Assembly: GCF_013409065.1 (NCBI RefSeq) | Contig: NZ_JACBZP010000001.1 | Coordinates: 1,798,001-1,862,000, forward strand | Source of the DNA: Spelaeicoccus albus | GTDB taxonomy: Bacteria; Actinomycetota; Actinomycetes; Actinomycetales; Brevibacteriaceae | Reading direction: 5' to 3' | DNA: 64,000 bases | Shown: positions 9,190 through 17,532 of the stretch, one piece after another | Layout of the letters: each line of letters opens with the position of its first letter | Numbering within the stretch: the first letter of the stretch is position 1 | Notes under the pieces: generated by a model | Databases searched by the model: none | The model's input: only the letters and a program-made list of their open reading frames with translations | Told to the model about the DNA's origin: nothing | Made by a program: the position numbers and the translations under genes

Positions 9190-9810
9190 TCAATCCTTCA
9201 AGGTGGCGACGATGGACGCCTTTGCTTGAGACAGCACGGTCTTGATGGTCTCCACCGTCAAATCGTCGAGGCCGGTGCGGGCCGCGTGCGTGCGCAATTC
9301 CGCCCGCATGTCGTTCCGGAACGCCGTGAACTGCGCTTCGGCTTCTTTCAACTGCCGGAGTCGGTTACCGCTCGGCGTGCGGTCGGCATCGCCGCCCGTC
9401 GCCCATGCCGTAGTTGCGGAACTGCGAGCCGACTGCGCGGCAGCTGCCATATCGGCTCGCATGCTGCGCATCGTGGCGGAGATGTCCGTGCGGATATCGT
9501 CGGCCATCCGCTTGACGGATTCGGCGATGCCGTCTTCGACACTCTCGAGGTCGTCCCGGCGTGCATCGACTTCGGCCTGCCCGGCGTCCGTGATTCGATA
9601 CACGGTGCGCCGTCCGGCCTGCTCGGTCTCGACCAAGCCCTCCTCTTGAAGCTTTGCCAGGCGAGGGTAAATGGTACCGGCGCTCGGCTTGTACGTGCCG
9701 CCGAACCGATCCGAGAGCTCGCCGATCAGCTCGTACCCGTGTTTGGGCCCATCGCTCAGCAGTGCCAACAAGTACAACCGCAGCGCACCGTGGGCAAATA
9801 CCGGTGGCAT
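9190..9810 (-). CDS. PadR-family transcriptional regulator
   Basis: The 206-residue protein has the PadR winged helix at residues about 8-80 (LRLYLLALLSDGPKHGYELI, then KPSAGTIYPRLAKLQEEGLV and RRTVYRITDAG), followed by a long helical C-terminal dimerisation region. Its ATG overlaps the TAA of the preceding DUF4097 gene by one base (TAATG), so translation is coupled. A palindrome just upstream of the operon (10626-10660) is a likely binding site, implying autoregulation. The inducer is unknown. Confidence 0.92.
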   Translation of the reverse strand: MPPVFAHGALRLYLLALLSDGPKHGYELIGELSDRFGGTYKPSAGTIYPRLAKLQEEGLVETEQAGRRTVYRITDAGQAEVDARRDDLESVEDGIAESVKRMADDIRTDISATMRSMRADMAAAAQSARSSATTAWATGGDADRTPSGNRLRQLKEAEAQFTAFRNDMRAELRTHAARTGLDDLTVETIKTVLSQAKASIVATLKD

Positions 9811-10610
9811 TACTTTTCACCTTCCTGCCGAAGTACTGTGACATCCCCGCTGGCGGAGTTGGCGGCCACCGTCCAGCGCGGATCGCCCGTGGCCGCCCGA
9901 GACACCCCGGATCCGACACCGGCCCGGTACCGCTCTCCGTCGATCATGACTGTGCCGCCGGCGGAATTGGCCTTCAATTCGACGTCGGATTCCGGCGGGA
10001 TGCGCATTGTCATGGCGCCCGAAACACTGTTCGACCGCAGCGTGCCGGCCGGGTTGAACAAGTCGAACATCAAGTCGCCGTCCACCGTGTTCGCCTTGAG
10101 ATCGGTGATTTCGCCGGACGCCGTGATCTCACCCGATACGGCATTGGCATTCAGCGTGCCGCTCAGATGACGAATGGTCAGCTCGCCCGACACGGTGTTG
10201 GCTTTGAGGTCCCCGCGCAGGGCATCGGCGACAAGCGAGCCGGAGACCGTGGCGATCGAACATTTGCCGGCCGCTTCGGACACCAGCCCGTCAGCGCTCA
10301 CCGTGCTGACCGAGACAGTGATTCCGCGGGGGACGGCAATGCTGATGACCGCCGACTCCTTTGACCGGAACGTCCGGAATTTTTCCCAGAAATTGTCCCA
10401 TCGCACGTTCGGATGTTTGATGCTGAGCAGTCCGTCCACACTTTCGATGCGAACCGGCTCGCCGTGGATGTCCGATACCTCGATACGGGCAACCTTTTCG
10501 TCGTGAGCGATGACGTCCACTTGGCCGCCCATCAGCATCACCTTGAGCGCGTCGACATCTTCGATCTCCAATGTGCCCGGCTCCGAGACCTCCCAATGGT
10601 CGGTACTCAC
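9810..10610 (-). CDS. DUF4097-family beta-helix-like protein
   Basis: The 266-residue protein consists of repeating short beta-strand units such as LKANTVSGELTIRHLSGTLN and LRSNSVSGAMTM, in which S-G/D-[DE] turns recur about every 20 residues. This is typical of DUF4097 (putative adhesin) proteins often paired with PadR regulators. There is no signal peptide, so it is probably cytoplasmic. The GTG at 10610 is chosen because GGAGG lies 4 bases upstream; an ATG at 10643 in frame would place the coding region across the operator-like palindrome. It heads a two-gene operon with the PadR gene. Function unknown. Confidence 0.85.
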   Translation of the reverse strand: MSTDHWEVSEPGTLEIEDVDALKVMLMGGQVDVIAHDEKVARIEVSDIHGEPVRIESVDGLLSIKHPNVRWDNFWEKFRTFRSKESAVISIAVPRGITVSVSTVSADGLVSEAAGKCSIATVSGSLVADALRGDLKANTVSGELTIRHLSGTLNANAVSGEITASGEITDLKANTVDGDLMFDLFNPAGTLRSNSVSGAMTMRIPPESDVELKANSAGGTVMIDGERYRAGVGSGVSRAATGDPRWTVAANSASGDVTVLRQEGEK

Positions 10611-10625
10611 TGTTCCTCCAATTTG

Positions 10626-10660
10626 CGTTATATCGCGTGTCATGGATTCACGATATAACG
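10626..10660 (-). promoter_or_regulatory. Palindromic operator of the DUF4097-PadR operon
   Basis: Perfect 10-bp arms CGTTATATCG (10626-10635) and CGATATAACG (10651-10660) are separated by 15 bases, just upstream of the GGAGG and GTG start at 10610. The distal arm overlaps a possible -10 (TTATAT, minus strand 10658-10653) paired with TTGCTT at 10682-10677. The place and symmetry suit binding by the PadR protein encoded in the same operon. Confidence 0.6.
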
Positions 10661-10759
10661 TGTTTATCAAACGCGCAAGCAACTGCTGAAGCGAATCGTC
10701 GATACCCCGGTCGTCGGTGGTCGGCGTTACCGTAGAAGCAGACAACCACGGCGGGGTGA

Positions 10760-11548
10760 ATGATGGAACCGAACACCATGACGGCGCCGGTCGCTGCCGA
10801 CATCGACGGTGCGATCGGCTATCTGACGTTGAATGACGCCGAGCGACGGAATCCGTTGTCGGTGGATACCATGCTTCGGATGACCGGCGCATTGCACGAG
10901 CTCAGCAAATCCGGCGTCCACGTCATAGTGATTCGTGCAGCCGGCACCGTCTTTTCGGCAGGCCACAACCTTGCCGAAATGATTGACAGGACTCGGGCGG
11001 ACGAACAATATGTGTTCGATGTCTGCACCGAGCTCATGGAAACGGTGCAGACTGTGCCGCAGCCCGTGATAGCCGAAGTGGCGGGCCATGCCATCGCAGC
11101 CGGCTGCCAGCTTGTCGCCAGCTGTGATTTGGCGATCGCGTCGACATCCGCCGTCTTCGGCACGCCCGGAGTCAAGATCGGTTTGTTCTGCTCGACGCCG
11201 GGCGTGGCGGTGGTGCGCGCCGTCGGCCGCAAGCGCGCCATGCAGATGCTCTTGACCGGGGAGACGATCGATGCGCGCACTGCGGCCGATTGGGGACTGA
11301 TCAACGAAGCCGTCGATCCCGCCGATCTCGAAGACGCAGTACGGAGTCTTGCCGCAAAGATCACCGGCGCCAGCACCTCGACGTTGACGATCGGCAAACG
11401 CGCCTTTTACGAACAAGTCGACCTGCCGCAGTCGGAGGCCTATCGCCGGATGGGCAGCACGATGGCGATCAATGCTCAAACATGCGATGCCCAAGAAGGC
11501 ATGCAAGCCTTTTTAGACAAACGGGAGCCACACTGGCAAGGAAAATGA
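10760..11548 (+). CDS. Enoyl-CoA hydratase/isomerase family, ECHDC3-like
   Basis: The 262-residue crotonase-fold protein shows FSAGHNLAEM (first oxyanion-hole segment), VIAEVAGHAIAAGCQLVASCD (second oxyanion-hole Gly) and FGTPGVKIGLFCSTPGVAVV. The last stretch is more like the ECHDC3 branch than FadB-type hydratases. The usual catalytic acids of crotonase are not obvious, so hydratase activity is uncertain. A GGCGGGG precedes the tandem ATGs at 10760/10763, and a TACCGT -10 lies at 10728-10733. Its TGA overlaps the next start (ATGA). Confidence 0.9.
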   Translation: MMEPNTMTAPVAADIDGAIGYLTLNDAERRNPLSVDTMLRMTGALHELSKSGVHVIVIRAAGTVFSAGHNLAEMIDRTRADEQYVFDVCTELMETVQTVPQPVIAEVAGHAIAAGCQLVASCDLAIASTSAVFGTPGVKIGLFCSTPGVAVVRAVGRKRAMQMLLTGETIDARTAADWGLINEAVDPADLEDAVRSLAAKITGASTSTLTIGKRAFYEQVDLPQSEAYRRMGSTMAINAQTCDAQEGMQAFLDKREPHWQGK

Positions 11549-12441
11549 CGCGGCCTCCGCTGCCGGTGCGCGACGGATTGAACCCGAGCCGAATCACGAT
11601 GCCGGACGGCGGGCACTGGCACACTGTCGCCGACTATCTGACTCATCGGTTCGGCGTGGCCGACGTGCGGCGCAAGATCGACGCCGGCGAGATCGTGGAC
11701 GCCGGCGGAGGGCCGGTCACGCACTCCACGACGTATTCCTCCGGTGCCGTCGTTTATCTCTACCGGGATCCGCCGGACGAAGCCGAGGTTCCGTTTGCTA
11801 TCGAGCTCATTCACCGTGACGAGACGCTCGTGGTCGCCGACAAGCCGCACTTTCTGGCCAGCACTCCGCGCGGCGCCCACGTCGTTCAGACCGCGCTTGT
11901 GCGGCTGCGGCGCACGCTCGGCAACCCCGATCTCAGTCCGGCGCACCGCTTGGACCGGCTCACGGCAGGCGTGCTGCTGTTCACTGCGCGTCCCGACGCC
12001 CGTGCTGCCTATCAACTGCTGTTCGAGCGTCGCGAGGTGAGCAAGACTTATGAGGCCATCGCACCGGTGAACACCGACCTGACCTTCCCGTTTGTCCATC
12101 GCAGCCGGCTCGTGAAGCAGGACGGCATTCTCGCGGCTTTCGAAGTCCCGGGTGCGCCGAATGCCGAAACCGAGATCGAACTTGTCGAGTCCGCGGGCGG
12201 ACTCGGCCGATTCCTCCTGCGGCCGCGGACCGGTAAAACGCATCAGCTACGGGCTCATATGAACGCCCTGGGAATGCCGATCATCGGTGACGACTTCTAT
12301 CCGGAAATGGCGCCACGGGCTATCGACGACTATTCGCAGCCGTTGCAACTGCTGGCCCGCACGCTCGAATTCGACGACCCGTTCACCGGCCGGGCGCGCC
12401 GGTTCGACAGTCGGCGGAGGCTCGTTGCATGGCCGGGGTAG
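11545..12441 (+). CDS. RluA-family pseudouridine synthase
   Basis: The 298-residue protein has the RluA catalytic motif SPAHRLDRLTAGVLLF with the invariant Asp, an N-terminal region of S4-like character (ADVRRKIDAGEIVDAGG), and the late motif GKTHQLRAHMNALGMPIIGD. It would isomerise uridine in 23S rRNA or tRNA; the target site cannot be inferred. The ATG overlaps the stop of the crotonase gene (ATGA at 11545-11548), so the downstream start is preferred to the longer open frame that only shadows the crotonase. Confidence 0.92.
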   Translation: MTRPPLPVRDGLNPSRITMPDGGHWHTVADYLTHRFGVADVRRKIDAGEIVDAGGGPVTHSTTYSSGAVVYLYRDPPDEAEVPFAIELIHRDETLVVADKPHFLASTPRGAHVVQTALVRLRRTLGNPDLSPAHRLDRLTAGVLLFTARPDARAAYQLLFERREVSKTYEAIAPVNTDLTFPFVHRSRLVKQDGILAAFEVPGAPNAETEIELVESAGGLGRFLLRPRTGKTHQLRAHMNALGMPIIGDDFYPEMAPRAIDDYSQPLQLLARTLEFDDPFTGRARRFDSRRRLVAWPG

Positions 12442-13355
12442 GCGGGCGCCGTGGGCCGCATCCGTTCCGAGATCGATTGCGGATGACGTTTGCCGGGCAG
12501 GTCGAGGAAGTGCCCGAGTGGGAGCGCCGGCTCGCCGACGGACGCGACGAAGGGTATTTCGCACCCGATTCGGCCGTCTGGGCAGTGCACGGCGGAATGG
12601 CGTCGATAGTGGCGGGCGTGCGCTCGCTGCTCATGCAGGCATTGCATCCGGGGGCGATGGCCGGCGTGTACGACTGGTCCGACTATCGGTCGGATCCGTT
12701 GGCCCGGCTAGCCGGTACGATCCGGTGGATCTTCACCGTGACGTACGGCGATACGGCTGCGGCCAACGAGGCTACCGAATTCGTCAGGCGTATCCACGAC
12801 CGGGTACATGGGCGGTACGTGGACGCGCACGGCGTCTCCCGGCCGTATTCCGCGAACGATCAAGAACTCCTGGAATGGGTGCATCTGGCGTTCACCGACT
12901 CGTTCCTTGCGGCACACCGGAGGTGGGGCGGCGAGATTCCCGGGGGAGAAAACGCATACGTGCGGCAGTGGGCGATTTCGGCCGAGCTGATGGGCGTGGC
13001 CGGGCCGCCCCGGTCAATGCGCGAGTTGAGGGCCGATATGGACGCCGTCTATGACGCCGGTGATTTGTGCGCGGACGATCGCGTCGCGGAGGTGGTGCAT
13101 TTTTTGAAGCACCCGCCCTTGGCAAAGGCGCTTCGGCCTGGTTATCAGGCGGTTTTCGCCGGAGCCGCGGCGTCGATCGAACCGAAGTACCGACGCATGT
13201 TGGGCTTGAGCGTGCCGCTTGAACCGGTGGCGACGTGCGCGGCCGGTTCGGCATTGAAAGCGGTTGGACGCGCGTTGGGCCCGCAGGGCCCGAGTGAACT
13301 TGCCGCGCGCGAGCGGCTGACGCGTTTGGCGATAAAACGACAAAACGCGTCGTAA
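12429..13355 (+). CDS. Oxygenase MpaB-family protein (DUF2236)
   Basis: The 308-residue protein carries the DUF2236 pattern: DSAVWAVHGGMASIVAGVRS, LLMQALHPGAMAGVYDWSDY, then IHDRVHGRYVDAHGVSRPYS and WVHLAFTDSFLAAHRRWGG. Relatives include the fungal MpaB oxygenase and latex-clearing-type haem proteins; the conserved His residues may bind haem. The substrate is unknown. The start overlaps the RluA gene by 13 bases, making it the third member of a tightly packed operon with unrelated predicted functions. Confidence 0.88.
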   Translation: MAGVGGRRGPHPFRDRLRMTFAGQVEEVPEWERRLADGRDEGYFAPDSAVWAVHGGMASIVAGVRSLLMQALHPGAMAGVYDWSDYRSDPLARLAGTIRWIFTVTYGDTAAANEATEFVRRIHDRVHGRYVDAHGVSRPYSANDQELLEWVHLAFTDSFLAAHRRWGGEIPGGENAYVRQWAISAELMGVAGPPRSMRELRADMDAVYDAGDLCADDRVAEVVHFLKHPPLAKALRPGYQAVFAGAAASIEPKYRRMLGLSVPLEPVATCAAGSALKAVGRALGPQGPSELAARERLTRLAIKRQNAS

Positions 13356-13381
13356 TTGTTCGATAAAAAACGAAGAACCTA

Positions 13382-13410
13382 TTGAATTGATTCGCACGAA
13401 CCCTTAAACT
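13382..13410 (+). promoter_or_regulatory. Promoter of the HNH gene
   Basis: TTGAAT (13382-13387) and TAAACT (13405-13410) are separated by 17 bases in an AT-rich gap; a start of transcription would lie about 20 bases before the ATG at 13438. Confidence 0.5.
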
Positions 13411-13437
13411 GGAACTAGCAGCGAGGGGGTGTCCTCA

Positions 13438-15234
13438 ATGACGAAGGACCAGCAGACGATGACGTTTCGGGCCGCCGCACGGTCTGCCCCCGCGAATCGC
13501 TCGCCCGAAGCAAACCGGCCGGGGAATGCCACGAGCGTCGGTGACCACGAGGTCGATGCCGCGATGGACGCCGTCAATAGCGGACTGCTTGCCATCGGCG
13601 GACTGGACGACACTCGGTTGTGCAAGGGTGAGATCGTCCAACTGTTTTCCGATGTCGTGACGGCGCGGCGGCGCTTTGACGCGGTCTATTTAGGGCTCGT
13701 TGCGCTCATTGACAGGCTGGGCGCGGCAGGGGAGTCCGGTCTCGGTGTTCAATCGACCGAAGGCTTGTTGAAATCGCTTGTCGGGCTTGCGCCGGGACGG
13801 GCCAAGGCGGATGTTGCGGCCGCCAGGGCCGTCCACGGCGACGAGGGGTCCGGGACGGCCGGCCTCACGTCGGTGCCCACCGGGTCGAAGGCGCCTTTGC
13901 ACGGGCTCGGCAAGTTGCTGGTGGACGGCCGGATCTCAATGAACCATGTCGATACTGCCGTGCGGACGCTCGCCAAGCTGCCGACCGAGATCCTCGAAGC
14001 CTCGATGGCGCCGGGCGCGGAGTGCGATGAAGGCGGGCCACCCGCTGATCGCGACGAGTCCGAGAAGTTCGAACCCGTGACGGTACGGCAGAGCATTGCC
14101 GACTATTTCGCGTCAACTGCGCCAACGACTTCAACCGACGATATGCGCCACCTTGCCAAGCATCTCATCCAAGTGCTCGACCCGGACACCGACGATCACT
14201 TCGACCCGGATTCCTTCAATAGGCGCTCGATGACCATGAGCACCGACATCACCGGCATGGTGTTCGGCACGTATCAACTCGACCCCGTGGCGGGAGCACA
14301 GTTGCGGGCAATTCTCGATCCGCTGTCGGCACCGCGGCCGATGCAGTGTGACGAGAACGGCAACGTTGCAGTCAGAGACTGTCGCACGGCCGTGCAGCGA
14401 CGCGCCGACGGCCTGCTGGAACTCGTCGGAGCGGCGTCCGGGCTGGGTACCGGGGTCGTTGGTGCGGGCACGTCGGTGGGCCGGCCTTCCGCTCAGTCGT
14501 CCGCCCGGACGCGCGACGCCGCGTCCGTGCAGGACGCGGTCGAGAAACTATTTGGCCTGGTCGGCGAGCCCGACGGCAGCGTTCACGCCGGAAAAGCCGC
14601 GAAACTGCGCTCGGGACACCGCCCGGCACGCGTGACAGTCGTGACGACTCCGGAAAAACTTTCGGGTGCCGACCCGACCCCGTCGCATTGCTTTCAAATC
14701 GGCCGGATCCGGCCGGGCGCCTTGAAGCGATTGCAATGCGACGCGACGGCCGAACGGCTGATCATGGACGCCAAGGGCGCGGTGCTCGACCTCGGGGTAG
14801 GGGTGCGCCTTGCCACGCCGAGGCAAAAGCGGGCAATCGCGGCTCGCGATATGGGCTGCGTTTTCCCGGGGTGCAATAGACCGCCGAGCTGGTGCGATGC
14901 CCATCATGTGCTGTGGTTCAGCCGAGGCGGGCCAACGAACGTGGATAACCTCTGCTTGCTGTGCCCCACGCACCACACGCTGGTCCACACCGGCCAATGG
15001 GAAGTCACGATGATTTGCGGGGTGCCCTATGTCAGGCCGGGGCCGGAAGTGCGGGCCGTCAAGGTTCGCGGGCTCGTCGCCAGGTCGTACGGAACTCGTT
15101 CGCGCGACGGCCACTGGGTCCGGAACTCCTATTTCGATCGACTCAAAGACGCCGAGTCCTTTGCCCGTGACATCGTCGCCTCCGCGTCCGATCCCGGTAA
15201 TCCGCTGGGAAGAGCGGGTCTTCGACCGCGCTGA
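13438..15234 (+). CDS. DUF222 / 13E12-type HNH endonuclease-like protein
   Basis: The 598-residue protein combines an N-terminal DUF222 region with a C-terminal HNH domain (about residues 470-525: CVFPGCNRPPSWCDAHHVLW, then NVDNLCLLCPTHHTLVH), holding four Cys of a zinc site and the paired His of the nuclease motif. This is the 13E12 repeat family of mycobacteria and other actinobacteria, often multicopy and thought to be mobile or selfish; its true activity is unproven. The ATG at 13438 has GGGGG 8 bases upstream; a GTG at 13429 is possible but would overlap that site. It stands alone with its own promoter. Confidence 0.9.
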   Translation: MTKDQQTMTFRAAARSAPANRSPEANRPGNATSVGDHEVDAAMDAVNSGLLAIGGLDDTRLCKGEIVQLFSDVVTARRRFDAVYLGLVALIDRLGAAGESGLGVQSTEGLLKSLVGLAPGRAKADVAAARAVHGDEGSGTAGLTSVPTGSKAPLHGLGKLLVDGRISMNHVDTAVRTLAKLPTEILEASMAPGAECDEGGPPADRDESEKFEPVTVRQSIADYFASTAPTTSTDDMRHLAKHLIQVLDPDTDDHFDPDSFNRRSMTMSTDITGMVFGTYQLDPVAGAQLRAILDPLSAPRPMQCDENGNVAVRDCRTAVQRRADGLLELVGAASGLGTGVVGAGTSVGRPSAQSSARTRDAASVQDAVEKLFGLVGEPDGSVHAGKAAKLRSGHRPARVTVVTTPEKLSGADPTPSHCFQIGRIRPGALKRLQCDATAERLIMDAKGAVLDLGVGVRLATPRQKRAIAARDMGCVFPGCNRPPSWCDAHHVLWFSRGGPTNVDNLCLLCPTHHTLVHTGQWEVTMICGVPYVRPGPEVRAVKVRGLVARSYGTRSRDGHWVRNSYFDRLKDAESFARDIVASASDPGNPLGRAGLRPR

Positions 15235-15252
15235 CGTTGACCGATGAGTTAG

Positions 15253-15276
15253 ATAGTTGCGCAGTTGTGCAACTAT
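15253..15276 (+). promoter_or_regulatory. Inverted repeat upstream of the ferritin/VIT gene
   Basis: Arms ATAGTTGC (15253-15260) and GCAACTAT (15269-15276) flank an 8-base spacer. The repeat overlaps the -35 area of a promoter whose -10 is TATGAT at 15282-15287 (possible -35 TTGCGC at 15257-15262). The place fits a repressor operator; the regulator is not encoded nearby. Confidence 0.55.
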
Positions 15277-15319
15277 TAGGGTATGATGGAGTCTCGCCAA
15301 TTATTTGGAGACTTCCTCG

Positions 15320-16405
15320 ATGAACCAAGCGACGTCCGGACGCTCCCGGTCTGCGACCTTGCGCAAATGGCGCAAATATCTCGCCGACGAGCGTGCCGAG
15401 GCTGCCGTCTACCGTGATTTGGCCGGCCGGCGGCATGGGGAAGAGCGCGAGATTCTCTTGGCGTTGGCCGATGCGGAGGGGCGACACGAAGCCCACTGGC
15501 TTGAGTTGCTGGGTGATGACATCGGCAAACCTCGCCGAGGCGATATTCGCACGCGCGCGCTCGGCTTCTTGGCCCGCAGGTTCGGATCGATTTTCGTGCT
15601 GGCTCTGGCACAGCGTGCCGAGGGGCGTTCGCCGTATGCGCGGGATGACGACGCCACCGGCGCCATGGCTGCCGATGAGCAGATTCACGAAGAAGTGGTG
15701 CGCGGGCTGGCGGCACGGGGGAGAAACCGGCTGTCGGGTACATTCCGCGCCGCAGTATTCGGCGCGAACGACGGGCTCGTCAGCAACCTCGCCCTGATCA
15801 TGGGCATCGGCGCCAGCGGCGTCTCGAGTTCCATTGTGCTGATGACCGGCGTGGCGGGCCTGCTTGCCGGTGCCTTGTCGATGGGCGCAGGTGAGTTCGT
15901 GTCGGTCCGCTCGCAACGTGAATTGCTTGCAGCATCGTCGCCGAACCCCGAGGCGAAGCACGCTATAGGGCACCTGGATGTCGATGCCAACGAACTCGCA
16001 CTCGTCTACCGTGCCCGTGGGTTGGCGCCGGACGCCGCCGAGGCACGTGCCGCCGAGGCACTCGCGGAAGTGAGTAGGATCGACCACGTGTCCTCGGTCG
16101 AGGACGGAGGCGAGGATCACGAGGTCGTCGGTACGGCGATCGGGGCGGCCCTTTCGAGCTTTTGCTTCTTTGCCTCCGGAGCGATCATCCCGGTCATCCC
16201 ATACCTGTTCGGACTCTCCGGGCCGGCAGCCGTCGTCGTGGCCGCCGGTCTTGTCGGTATCGCGTTGCTCATCACCGGCGCCATCGTCGGGCTGCTTTCC
16301 GGCGGGTCCCCGGGAGGGCGGGCATTGCGGCAGCTGATCATCGGATTCGGCGCCGCCGCGGCGACTTACCTGCTCGGGCTGCTGTTCGGAGCCAATGTGC
16401 ACTAG
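15320..16405 (+). CDS. Ferritin-like/VIT1-CCC1 fusion (iron or manganese transporter, MbfA-like)
   Basis: The 361-residue protein has an N-terminal ferritin-like helical domain (about residues 10-135, with the pattern EAAVYRDLAGRRHGEEREIL and DAEGRHEAHW giving Glu/His metal ligands). A VIT1/CCC1 membrane domain follows from about residue 140 (FRAAVFGANDGLVSNLALIM, then AGLLAGALSMGAGEFVSVRS), with five predicted helices. Rhizobial MbfA of the same build exports iron. The ATG at 15320 is preceded by GGAG at 9 bases. The palindrome in its promoter suggests metal- or stress-dependent control. Confidence 0.9.
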   Translation: MNQATSGRSRSATLRKWRKYLADERAEAAVYRDLAGRRHGEEREILLALADAEGRHEAHWLELLGDDIGKPRRGDIRTRALGFLARRFGSIFVLALAQRAEGRSPYARDDDATGAMAADEQIHEEVVRGLAARGRNRLSGTFRAAVFGANDGLVSNLALIMGIGASGVSSSIVLMTGVAGLLAGALSMGAGEFVSVRSQRELLAASSPNPEAKHAIGHLDVDANELALVYRARGLAPDAAEARAAEALAEVSRIDHVSSVEDGGEDHEVVGTAIGAALSSFCFFASGAIIPVIPYLFGLSGPAAVVVAAGLVGIALLITGAIVGLLSGGSPGGRALRQLIIGFGAAAATYLLGLLFGANVH

Positions 16406-16470
16406 CTTTCATCGATCGATGCTCCACGGCGGCCGACCCGGCGACGTCGGCCCGCAATTCGGCACACCGG

Positions 16471-16476
16471 TAGGTT
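16471..16476 (+). promoter_or_regulatory. -10 box TAGGTT, probable leaderless start
   Basis: TAGGTT is followed by 6 bases and the GTG at 16483. The spacer is GGAGAC, so a Shine-Dalgarno role of GGAG cannot be excluded if transcription begins further upstream. Confidence 0.45.
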
Positions 16477-16482
16477 GGAGAC

Positions 16483-17529
16483 GTGACTCATCTCGTGATG
16501 GACGTCGACACCGGAATCGACGACTCGCTGGCCCTGCTCTATCTGCTCGGCGATTCGCGTGCGCAACTCGAGGCGATAGTCTGCACTGCCGGAAACGTGC
16601 CGGCTCGGCAAGTCGCCGACAACACGCTCGGCTGGCTTGCGCTGGCCGGGGCGGGAGCCATCGAGGTCGCGCTGGGGGCCGAGGTCCCGCTGTCGCAGCC
16701 GTTGCAGACCACCGAGGACACTCACGGACCACTGGGCGTCGGCTACGCCGAGCTCCCGCCGCACGGCAGGACCATCTCCGGCAGGCATGCCGCGTCGGTG
16801 TGGTCGGAGGCGGCGCGCTCGCACCCGGGGGAAGTCACCGGTCTGGTCACGGGCCCGCTGACGAACCTGGCGCTGGCAGTCCAGCTCGACCCGGAGCTGC
16901 CGCAGCTCCTCGGAAGACTCGTCGTCATGGGCGGTGCGCTCAATCACCCGGGCAACACGCGCCCGACTGTGGAATGGAACACCGCAGTCGATCCGGACGC
17001 TGCGAAAATCGTGTTCGACAGGTTCGCGGGCCTGCCGGCGGAACGCCGTCCAATCCTCTGCCCGCTCGACCTGACCGAGCGGATCGTCATGACGAGCGCA
17101 CACGTCGAACGTCTTGCCGCGGCGTCCGGATGCGCGGCTCCCGAACGGATCCTGCCGAGCGACGACCGCGGACGACGGTCGAGCGCCGACGTCGAATTGA
17201 TCAGACAGCTCTCGGATGCCATCCGCTTTTATATGGAATTCCACCGCGATATGGGGCAAGGGTTCATAGCGCACATGCATGACCCGTTTGCCGCCGCCGT
17301 GGCTCTTGACCCCGGCCGTGCGCAGTACCGACCCGCGACACTCGATGTCGAGCTGGCGGGCCGGCTCACGCGCGGCCAGATCGTCGCCGATTGGCCGGGC
17401 CCGAGCGGTGCGGGGATCTGGGGCCGGCCGCCGAACGCGGACGTTGCGGCCGATACCGATCCGGAGGCGTTCTTTGACGCGTTGATCGAGAGGATCGCGG
17501 CAGTGGCACTGGACGGCCCGGCCCGGTAG
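16483..17529 (+). CDS. Nucleoside hydrolase (inosine/uridine-preferring type)
   Basis: The 348-residue protein begins MTHLVMDVDTGIDDSLALLY, the Asp cluster that binds the catalytic calcium in nucleoside hydrolases. It continues with LVTGPLTNLALAVQL and GRLVVMGGALNHPGN, and has HDPFAAAVALDP near the C-terminus. It would release ribose and a free base from nucleosides; the exact base preference is not visible. It may work with the xanthine dehydrogenase encoded at the left edge of the window, although the genes are 15 kb apart. It converges on an MFS gene, with 3 bases between stops. Confidence 0.93.
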   Translation: MTHLVMDVDTGIDDSLALLYLLGDSRAQLEAIVCTAGNVPARQVADNTLGWLALAGAGAIEVALGAEVPLSQPLQTTEDTHGPLGVGYAELPPHGRTISGRHAASVWSEAARSHPGEVTGLVTGPLTNLALAVQLDPELPQLLGRLVVMGGALNHPGNTRPTVEWNTAVDPDAAKIVFDRFAGLPAERRPILCPLDLTERIVMTSAHVERLAAASGCAAPERILPSDDRGRRSSADVELIRQLSDAIRFYMEFHRDMGQGFIAHMHDPFAAAVALDPGRAQYRPATLDVELAGRLTRGQIVADWPGPSGAGIWGRPPNADVAADTDPEAFFDALIERIAAVALDGPAR

Positions 17530-17532
17530 CGC

